NCBI GenBank assembly: GCA_910587905.1
Contig: CAJUOF010000307.1
Location: 1 to 11,336 of the forward strand
Source: an uncultured Lachnospiraceae bacterium
GTDB lineage: Bacteria; Bacillota_A; Clostridia; Lachnospirales; Lachnospiraceae
DNA: 11,336 bases
Reading direction: 5' to 3'
The notes below the pieces were generated by a model. The model was not told the origin of the DNA. It did no database searches and worked only from the letters and a program-made list of their open reading frames with translations. This document shows, one piece after another, positions 6,965-11,336 of this stretch. A program made the translations under genes and the position numbers. The first letter of the stretch is position 1; each line of letters opens with the position of its first letter.

Positions 6965-8437
6965 ATGCTGAAAGATCATTCACAGTTGAAACTACCATTA
7001 TCACCGTATCAGGGGATTTACGATGCGATTATTCCCGCCAATCATCTTCTGCGGAAAATGAAAGAGAACATCGATTTCAGCTTTGTAAATCCAATGCTGC
7101 GTAAACAGTATTGTGAAAATTTTGGACGCCCGGCAAAAGAACCGGAGATGATGTTCAAACTGTTGTTTTTGAAAAAGCTGTACGATCTGTCAGATGAAGC
7201 CCTGATCAGCAGCGCCCAGACGGATATGGCATATAAATTTTTTCTGGACTTGGAACCGGAAGCGAAAATGATCGATCCCAGCCTTCTCACAAAATTTAGG
7301 AAAACCCGCATTACAGAAGACATTCTGGAAGAGATGTTAAAGGAAACAATACAGCAGGCTTTGGATAAAGGCCTGATAAAATCTGGAACCATTATCGTGG
7401 ATTCCACCCATACAAATGCATCTGTCCGCGCGAAATCCCCTACACAGATTCTGCGGGATATGAGCAAACAGCTTCGGAAGGAAATCTATAAAAATGCTTT
7501 TGAATTATCGGAAAAATTTCCTGAAAAGCCGTCATTGGAAGCCGGACTGGAGGAAGAGATTGCATATACGAAGGAACTGCTAAAGGCTCTGGAGGAAGGG
7601 ATAGCGGCCTGCGGCAGCCGGAAGATACAAGATCTTTTCATGGAAATGAAGGAACTGCTTGAAGAGGAAACGATCAGGGACATTCGTTCAAAGGATGATA
7701 AAGATGCGAGGTTTGGGCATAAGACGGCAACAAGCACATTTTACGGATATAAAAACCACCTGGCGATGACAGAAGATCGTTTGATTGCGGGGGTAAGCGT
7801 AACCCATGGAGGGGCACCGGACGGGCAGGAATTACCGGGACTGATAGAAAAAGTGCAGGGAAACGGGATAGAAGTAACAGAAGTGATCGGGGATATGGCA
7901 TATGTCAGTGATGACAATCTGGAAGCCTGCGGCGAAGGGATCTCATTGATAGCGCGGACCAATACGGCTGTAGCAGCAGCTGCAAACGGGAGGCTGGAGG
8001 AAGGGTTCTGTTATAATAAGGATGCCGGAATGCTGCAGTGCCCAGCTGGGGAACTGGCGATGCGGGTAGAGAAGCGGGAAGCAAAGAACGGGAATACATA
8101 TTTAAGATATATATTCAGCAAAGTGAAATGCAGGAAATGCCCGTTAAGAGAAAGCTGCCGTGTAGGGAAAGGGAAATCAAAGGAACGGAGTTACAGCATT
8201 ACCCAGGCAAGCGAAAAGAACCTGGAAAGACTTAAATTTGAGGAAAGCGAATATTTCAGGGAACGGATGAAGATTCGGCACCGGATCGAAGAAAAGAACG
8301 GGGAATTGAAAGAAGCCCACGGATTGCGCAGAGCGGATTCGAGAGGGCTGTTTGCCATGGAACTGCAAATGTATTTCACAGCATTTGTGGCAAATATCAA
8401 GAGAATCATGAGGTTAGCTGAGTCTGTTGCACGGTAA
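6965..8437 (+). CDS. IS1182-family DDE transposase
   Basis: A full-length 490-aa transposase that would cut and join the ends of the surrounding element. The N-terminal DUF772-like region (about 15-115, with DFSFVNPML, GRPAKEPEMM and DPSLLTKFR) leads into the DDE core. The first Asp is in TIIVDSTHTNA (Asp146), the second in VIGDMAYVSDDN (Asp310), and the Glu is in RHRIEEKNGELKEAHGLRRA (about Glu442). A long, charged, probably coiled insert lies at about 165-240. A Cys cluster, LQCPAG plus KCRKCPLRESC (359, 389, 392, 398), is typical of the family and may bind zinc. The reading frame has no stops or shifts, so the element may still be mobile. The ATG follows a G-rich ribosome site (AGGGGGG at 6951-6957). 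Confidence 0.95.
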   Translation: MLKDHSQLKLPLSPYQGIYDAIIPANHLLRKMKENIDFSFVNPMLRKQYCENFGRPAKEPEMMFKLLFLKKLYDLSDEALISSAQTDMAYKFFLDLEPEAKMIDPSLLTKFRKTRITEDILEEMLKETIQQALDKGLIKSGTIIVDSTHTNASVRAKSPTQILRDMSKQLRKEIYKNAFELSEKFPEKPSLEAGLEEEIAYTKELLKALEEGIAACGSRKIQDLFMEMKELLEEETIRDIRSKDDKDARFGHKTATSTFYGYKNHLAMTEDRLIAGVSVTHGGAPDGQELPGLIEKVQGNGIEVTEVIGDMAYVSDDNLEACGEGISLIARTNTAVAAAANGRLEEGFCYNKDAGMLQCPAGELAMRVEKREAKNGNTYLRYIFSKVKCRKCPLRESCRVGKGKSKERSYSITQASEKNLERLKFEESEYFRERMKIRHRIEEKNGELKEAHGLRRADSRGLFAMELQMYFTAFVANIKRIMRLAESVAR

Positions 8438-8503
8438 AGCGGCATTTTCTTTGTATGTTTTAGAGTATTTTTGTATATGTGTGCTGTTTATATCTTGAAA
8501 AGA

Positions 8504-8532
8504 AAAAACTCCCGCAAAAAAGGGGAGTTTTT
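8504..8532 (+). terminator. Transposase terminator merged with right IS end
   Basis: AAAAACTCCC (8504-8513) pairs perfectly with GGGAGTTTTT (8523-8532) across a 9-base loop. The T-run of the stem is also the inner part of the right terminal repeat. On the plus strand it would end the transposase transcript within the element. Confidence 0.75.
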
Positions 8533-8540
8533 CAGTGCCC
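8528..8540 (-). repeat. Right terminal inverted repeat of the IS
   Basis: TTTTTCAGTGCCC on the plus strand is the exact complement of the left tip GGGCACTGAAAAA (6874-6886). Confidence 0.9.
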
Positions 8541-8678
8541 TTATTTTATCAGCATTTCCGGGATTTTATCCGTTACTCGAACTCGATTTGGTAATGGCAC
8601 TTCCTTGAACTTTCATTGTTAAAATTCCTAACTTCATACCTTGATTTACCATTTTATACTCTCTGTACTTTCAACACA
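8541..8678. other. Short AT-rich gap right of the IS, no supported gene
   Basis: No intact gene is visible. On the minus strand a short frame (8600-8541) reads VPLPNRVRVTDKIPEMLIK and stops at the IS edge, while another (from ATG 8652) reads MVNQGMKLGILTMKVQGSA then stops. Either may be a remnant of a disrupted gene. Neither resembles the missing half of the restriction enzyme well enough to name. Confidence 0.3.
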
Positions 8679-8720
8679 ATCCGTTATTAGTGTCACCATA
8701 GTGTCACGATATTACGGATT
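8679..8720. repeat. Inverted repeat enclosing two 11-bp direct repeats
   Basis: AATCCGTTAT (8679-8688) and ATTACGGATT (8711-8720) are inverted copies matching at 9 of 10 positions. Between them lie tandem repeats TAGTGTCACCA (8688-8698) and TAGTGTCACGA (8699-8709), identical at 10 of 11 positions and one helical turn apart. The right arm includes the stop codon of the GIY-YIG gene. It could be a protein-binding site, a recombination site or a weak transcript end; no T-run supports a terminator. Confidence 0.6.
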
Positions 8721-9140
8721 TATTTCCACCACATCCTCGAATATCATCTGTCTACAAATATATTCTGCATTTGCCAGTATAGCTTTTATAGCACATTCCT
8801 TATTATTGAAATTATACGACTTGTTATAACCTTTTTCAACCGCTTTATACTTTACGATGAAAAAGGTTTCTAAAGCCATTTCTTCCCTTCTTGCATCAAA
8901 ATCATGCTGGAATGTGCATAAAATCTTTACTTCAAAGTCGTGTCCTTCATCAAAATCCCTCTGCATCTCTACATTAGAATGTGTTCCCTTTTTCAAAGTA
9001 TAGTAGTGTGCGCTGAGGCGAGGCGTATATTTCTCCGCTCTACCTATATATACTTTTCCATTTTCCCTATTTTCTAATGCATATATGCAGGAAAACTCTC
9101 CAAACAACTTTGGGTAAACCGTGTCCTTATTCCATATCAT
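8712..9140 (-). CDS. GIY-YIG nuclease domain protein
   Basis: A 142-aa protein with a GIY-YIG-type fold signature: CIYAL (18-22, with Cys for the first Gly), KVYIGRAEKYTPRLSAHYYTL (29-49, with YIG, Arg41 and His45), then LKKGTHSNVEMQRDFDEGHDFEV, as in phage and homing-type GIY-YIG enzymes. The metal-binding Glu is probably in MALETFFIVKY (Glu91), followed by KGYNKS. It would nick or cut DNA using one metal. About 35 C-terminal residues are outside the core and unassigned. I chose ATG 9140, with GGGGAG (9156-9151) ten bases upstream; a TTG at 9146 is possible. It overlaps the upstream regulator gene by 14 bp, so the two are co-translated. The target and role (homing, defence or element maintenance) are unknown. 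Confidence 0.8.
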   Translation of the reverse strand: MIWNKDTVYPKLFGEFSCIYALENRENGKVYIGRAEKYTPRLSAHYYTLKKGTHSNVEMQRDFDEGHDFEVKILCTFQHDFDARREEMALETFFIVKYKAVEKGYNKSYNFNNKECAIKAILANAEYICRQMIFEDVVEINP

Positions 9141-9330
9141 ACTCAAACAACTCCCCGACTGTGCAATGGAACATTTTACAGAGCTGCTCCATCGTATTGT
9201 AATCTACCCGGGTCGCTTTTTCATTATATAAATTGGCAACGGTGTTCCTTGCTAAACCGGTTTCGTTGCATACGTCCTGTATCTTTTTTTTATCTCTCCC
9301 CATTAAAATTGACAAATTACATTTTATCAT
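9127..9330 (-). CDS. Small Cro/C1-type HTH regulator
   Basis: A 67-aa protein that is almost entirely a helix-turn-helix domain: MIKCNLSILMGRDKKKIQDV, then CNETGLARNTVANLYNE (turn and recognition helix, about residues 21-37), and a C-terminal VDYNTMEQLCKMFHCTVGELFEY typical of XRE/HTH_26 regulators. It would bind operator DNA as a dimer. I chose ATG 9330 because GGAGG sits eight bases upstream; a GTG at 9339 would lie inside the ribosome site. It is the first gene of a leftward pair with the GIY-YIG gene and is divergent from the amidoligase operon. A role in controlling the shared 182-bp promoter region is likely but inferred. Confidence 0.88.
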   Translation of the reverse strand: MIKCNLSILMGRDKKKIQDVCNETGLARNTVANLYNEKATRVDYNTMEQLCKMFHCTVGELFEYDME

Positions 9331-9353
9331 ACGTCTCACCTCCGTTTTTTCCT

Positions 9354-9382
9354 ATTTTACACCATTATAATCATAAAGTCAA
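9354..9382 (-). promoter_or_regulatory. Promoter of the HTH / GIY-YIG pair
   Basis: On the minus strand, TTGACT (9382-9377) and TAAAAT (9359-9354) are spaced by exactly 17 bases, a near-consensus vegetative promoter. It leaves a leader of roughly 20 bases before ATG 9330. Confidence 0.8.
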
Positions 9383-9405
9383 TATTTTTAATCAACTTTT
9401 TGACT
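9377..9405. promoter_or_regulatory. Candidate operator between divergent promoters
   Basis: AGTCAA (9377-9382) and TTGACT (9400-9405) form a perfect inverted repeat with a 17-base spacer. A further TTGA-N9-TCAA dyad (9400-9416) overlaps it. The left arm coincides with the -35 box of the HTH gene, so binding there would repress that promoter. The arms are short and the region is AT-rich, so chance is possible. Confidence 0.4.
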
Positions 9406-9423
9406 GTTTTTATCAAAAAACTA

Positions 9424-9451
9424 TTGACATCTACGCTATATATGGTAATAT
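9424..9451 (+). promoter_or_regulatory. Promoter of the amidoligase operon
   Basis: A perfect TTGACA (9424-9429) is followed 16 bases later by TAATAT (9446-9451). The start would be near 9458, giving a leader of about 55 bases before ATG 9513. No structured leader RNA is evident. Confidence 0.7.
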
Positions 9452-9512
9452 GTTTACAACAGCAAAAGCTAATCAAAATAATCAACATCTTAATCATAAG
9501 GAGGATAAACAC

Positions 9513-10436
9513 ATGTTAAAAAATCAGTTATTCGGAGTAGAAGTAGAAATGACAGGAATCACAAGGGAAAAGGCAGCTAAAATCGTAGCAGAGGTTCTCG
9601 GAAGCACGCCATCACGGCCAAACAGCACTTGCTACCAGACACGCACTATCGCCGACCAGGCCAATAGAAAATGGAAGATTATGAGGGATTCCTCAATCAC
9701 ACCAATCAGAAATGACGGAAGCTATGAACATTTAGATGAATACAGAGTGGAATTTGTAACTCCTCCTCTTAAATATGGGGATCTGGAACTGTTACAGAAC
9801 ATCATCCGAAAATTACGAGAAAATGGCGCTAAATCCCACAGCAGTTGCGGAATCCACATCCATGTTGACGGTGCGAACCATAATGCCAAATCCCTCCTTA
9901 GGCTGGTAAACTTCATGACCTCCAGACAGGATTTGATTTATGAAGCACTTGAAATCGGTGATAGAGCATCCCGTTGGTGCCAAAAATTGAATGCAAATCT
10001 TTTAGATGAAATGAAAAAGGACAAGAATCTTTCCAAGGAAAAGGCAGAACAGATTTGGTACAGCAGAGCAAATGACGGATACTCCTACGGCATCAATCAT
10101 GAGCATTATAACCAAACACGTTACCATGGTGTTAATCTCCACAGCTATTTCTCCAAGGGAACCGTAGAATTCAGGCTTTTTAACAGTACCCTACACGCCG
10201 GAAAAATCAAAGCTTATATCCAGTTTTGTTTAGCAGTATCTGCATGGGCCATCACAGCACAGGAAAAAATCGTGTTCCGATCAATGGCCGGATACACAGC
10301 TGAAAAAAAGGTTACCATTATGAGGAACATCCTCACAAATCGTCTTGGTCTTTACGGAGATGAATTTAAAACCTGCCGCCTACATCTTATGATGCCACTG
10401 AAAAAAGCAGCTATAATGGCCTGCAGAGTTGCCTAG
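9513..10436 (+). CDS. Amidoligase family protein (COOH-NH2 ligase)
   Basis: A 307-aa protein of the amidoligase family (Amidoligase_2, PF12224), ATP-dependent ligases distantly related to glutamine synthetase and gamma-glutamylcysteine ligase. They join a carboxyl and an amino group. Visible hallmarks are FGVEVEMTGI (7-16, Glu10 and Glu12), WKIMRDSSI (54-62), VEFVTPPL (79-86), SCGIHIHVD (111-119) and RYHGVNLHSYFSKGTVEFR (203-221), which continues LFN. These supply the metal and ATP ligands of the fold, so the enzyme looks intact. It is cytoplasmic, with no signal or membrane segment. I chose ATG 9513 because AAGGAGG (9498-9504) lies eight bases upstream; the open frame back to 9249 crosses the promoter and is not coding. 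It is first in a three-gene operon with a Cys-rich protein and a gamma-glutamylcyclotransferase. The acceptor and donor substrates are unknown. Confidence 0.9.
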   Translation: MLKNQLFGVEVEMTGITREKAAKIVAEVLGSTPSRPNSTCYQTRTIADQANRKWKIMRDSSITPIRNDGSYEHLDEYRVEFVTPPLKYGDLELLQNIIRKLRENGAKSHSSCGIHIHVDGANHNAKSLLRLVNFMTSRQDLIYEALEIGDRASRWCQKLNANLLDEMKKDKNLSKEKAEQIWYSRANDGYSYGINHEHYNQTRYHGVNLHSYFSKGTVEFRLFNSTLHAGKIKAYIQFCLAVSAWAITAQEKIVFRSMAGYTAEKKVTIMRNILTNRLGLYGDEFKTCRLHLMMPLKKAAIMACRVA

Positions 10437-10449
10437 AAAGGAGAGCCTT

Positions 10450-10641
10450 ATGAAGTATATAGAATGTGATAATTGTGGTTCTAAAATTCCACTCGGGGAG
10501 AAAATTGTCTCTCACCGCATGTTCTGTGGCGTCTACTGTTCTGACAAATGCTTTTTAATTGCAGCCGCCCCGGACAGACAAGTATCTACACTTACCATTG
10601 ATTTCATCGAAAAATTTAATGCAAAGGTACAGGAGGACTAA
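10450..10641 (+). CDS. Small cysteine-rich, probably zinc-binding protein
   Basis: A 63-aa protein: MKYIECDNCGSKIPLGEKIV, then a Cys cluster FCGVYCSDKCF, then a helical tail with TIDFIEKFNAKVQED. Cysteines at 6, 9, 26, 30 and 34 form a CxxC plus CxxxCxxxC pattern that probably binds zinc, like a small ribbon or treble clef. I do not recognise a named family. ATG 10450 was chosen because AAAGGAG (10437-10443) lies six bases upstream; the TTG at 10429 would overlap the amidoligase. It begins 13 bases after the amidoligase stop and ends 4 bases before the cyclotransferase start, so it belongs to that operon. It may be a substrate, adaptor or regulator of the amidoligase; this is a guess from position. 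Confidence 0.75.
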   Translation: MKYIECDNCGSKIPLGEKIVSHRMFCGVYCSDKCFLIAAAPDRQVSTLTIDFIEKFNAKVQED

Positions 10642-10645
10642 CTTT

Positions 10646-11080
10646 ATGGGGAAATTATATGTCGCTTATGGAAGCAACCTTAACTTGGCCCAGATGACCG
10701 CTAGATGTCCCTCTGCCAGCATTTATGCGGCTGGCCTATTAAATAACTGGGAGCTGGTCTACAGAGGCACACAGACGAACTCGCACGCCATGATCAGGCG
10801 AAAGAAAGGCTCACTTGTCCCTGTCCTGGTTTGGGAGATACAGCCCCGGGACGAAACCCGCCTTGATATATACGAGGGATACCCACGCTATTATTTCAAA
10901 CAGAATGTCATGGTTGATATAAACGGAAAAAAGAAGAAAGCTATGGTATACATTATGGACAAACGGCAGCTTCCCGGCCGGCCATCATCACAATACATAC
11001 ACACTATCCGCCAAGGATATTTGGACAACTCTTTTGACATGGGATACTTTGAAGAATCTCTAGAAAAAAATGTGATATAA
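10646..11080 (+). CDS. Gamma-glutamylcyclotransferase (AIG2-like) family protein
   Basis: A 144-aa protein with the gamma-glutamylcyclotransferase/AIG2-like fold. It opens MGKLYVAYGSNL, containing the nucleotide-loop-like YGSNL (8-12) that binds the gamma-glutamyl group. The catalytic Glu is in RLDIYEGYPRYYFK (Glu77), and AMVYIMD (99-105) and YIHTIRQGYLD (117-127) match the family. Such enzymes release a gamma-glutamyl moiety as 5-oxoproline. ATG 10646 has AGGAGG (10631-10636) nine bases upstream; the longer open frame from 10559 overlaps the previous gene and is rejected. As last gene of the amidoligase operon it is a plausible counterpart that removes or cyclises a gamma-glutamyl-type group added by the ligase. 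Family and completeness are clear; the substrate is not. Confidence 0.88.
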   Translation: MGKLYVAYGSNLNLAQMTARCPSASIYAAGLLNNWELVYRGTQTNSHAMIRRKKGSLVPVLVWEIQPRDETRLDIYEGYPRYYFKQNVMVDINGKKKKAMVYIMDKRQLPGRPSSQYIHTIRQGYLDNSFDMGYFEESLEKNVI

Positions 11081-11082
11081 AA

Positions 11083-11109
11083 AAAGACGTTCGCCTAATG
11101 AACGTCTTT
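11083..11109. terminator. Bidirectional intrinsic terminator
   Basis: AAAGACGTTC (11083-11092) and GAACGTCTTT (11100-11109) pair perfectly across the 7-base loop GCCTAAT. On the plus strand TTTCTTTAT follows; on the minus strand a run of seven Ts. It ends the amidoligase operon three bases after its stop and also the convergent HTH gene. Confidence 0.9.
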
Positions 11110-11133
11110 CTTTATGACATCAGTGTTGCAGCA

Positions 11134-11336
11134 CTATTTGTCAGATGATGAAATCAGAGAGCCGTTCCTGGTATGTACAATCTTAGGGTCTGTATCCGGT
11201 ACCCGTACAATCAATTCTTCGAGTTTGCAATGGAGAGCTTCACATATAAGATCCAACTGTTCCAGACTCACCCTGTCGCACATCTCATGGTACAAATCAT
11301 TGATTGTGTTTGGTCGGATGCCTGTAGCCCTTGCCA
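11134..11336 (-). CDS. Cro/C1-type HTH regulator, C-terminal part (5' end beyond window)
   Basis: An open minus-strand frame enters at the window end and stops at TAG 11136-11134, giving 66 visible residues. It begins ARATGIRPNTINDLYHEM, the turn and recognition helix of an HTH domain, and continues with VSLEQLDLICEALHCKLEELI, the typical closing helices of XRE regulators. A 20-odd-residue tail (VPDTDPKIVHTRNG then SLISSSDK) follows. The first HTH helices lie outside the window. It resembles the regulator at 9330-9127 in layout (recognition helix, then a leucine-rich closing helix with HC before the final L) but is clearly a separate protein. It is convergent with the amidoligase operon and shares its terminator. 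Confidence 0.8.
   Translation of the reverse strand, partial: ARATGIRPNTINDLYHEMCDRVSLEQLDLICEALHCKLEELIVRVPDTDPKIVHTRNGSLISSSDK

Larger units (their letters stand above)
6874..8540 (+). mobile_element. Complete IS1182-family insertion sequence (1667 bp)
   Basis: The element is bounded by perfect 13-bp terminal inverted repeats: GGGCACTGAAAAA at 6874-6886 and its complement TTTTTCAGTGCCC at 8528-8540. It holds a single intact transposase gene with its own promoter and a terminator merged into the right end. Size, single DDE transposase and family motifs fit IS1182. Flanks are AATTTTGA on the left and TTATTTTA on the right, so there is no exact short target duplication. It interrupts or abuts a restriction-enzyme gene. 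Confidence 0.9.

Noticed and set aside
8541..8600. Short frame VPLPNRVRVTDKIPEMLIK as the missing half of the restriction enzyme
   Set aside because: It is only 19 residues, stops at the IS edge, and shows no recognisable nuclease motif; another frame nearby is equally open.
8688..8709. Two 11-bp direct repeats as a CRISPR remnant
   Set aside because: The repeats are too short, contiguous with no spacers, and no cas genes are in the window.
8641..8829. Plus-strand 62-aa frame
   Set aside because: It lies antisense to the GIY-YIG gene and across the repeat block, with no ribosome site or family resemblance.
9249..9512. 88-residue N-terminal extension of the amidoligase reading frame
   Set aside because: It crosses the TTGACA promoter and the antisense HTH gene and has no ribosome site. 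AAGGAGG lies eight bases before ATG 9513.
1..11336. tRNA or rRNA genes
   Set aside because: No cloverleaf or conserved rRNA segment was recognised on either strand by eye.

Overview
The window looks like a Clostridia-type Firmicute, most plausibly a Lachnospiraceae-like gut anaerobe. The basis is strong AGGAGG-type ribosome binding sites, TTGACA/TATAAT-like promoters with 16-18 bp spacers, a type II lipoprotein signal, and the gene families present. Taxonomy is an inference; no rRNA or other marker gene is in view.

Positions 1-6214 hold a GC-richer, tightly packed operon read on the minus strand. From a clear promoter at 6214-6186 it encodes a ureohydrolase (arginase/agmatinase fold), an M20 amidohydrolase, a DUF3798-like lipoprotein substrate-binding protein, a double-domain sugar/nucleoside-type ABC ATPase, and a permease cut by the window start. 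A 15-bp perfect hairpin lies between the binding-protein and ATPase genes. The set reads as an uptake-and-hydrolysis system for an unidentified small molecule, perhaps one carrying guanidino and amide groups.

Positions 6215-8711 are a damaged, more AT-rich accessory stretch. A C-terminal fragment of a NotI-family restriction endonuclease ends at the left tip of a complete IS1182-family insertion sequence (6874-8540, 13-bp perfect terminal inverted repeats, intact 490-aa DDE transposase). No N-terminal half of the nuclease is recognisable on the far side and no exact target duplication is seen, so a deletion beside the element is likely.

Positions 8712-11336 are an AT-rich cargo module. A small HTH regulator and a GIY-YIG nuclease-like protein overlap by 14 bp and are read leftwards. 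Divergent from them is a three-gene operon: amidoligase, a 63-aa cysteine-rich protein, and a gamma-glutamylcyclotransferase (AIG2-like) protein. It ends in a bidirectional terminator, followed by the convergent 3' end of a second HTH regulator. A ligase that forms amide bonds beside a cyclotransferase that acts on gamma-glutamyl groups suggests a dedicated gamma-glutamyl or peptide-tag modification system, and this is the strongest candidate for poorly characterised biology here. Several starts were moved to internal ATG codons because ideal ribosome binding sites precede those codons.
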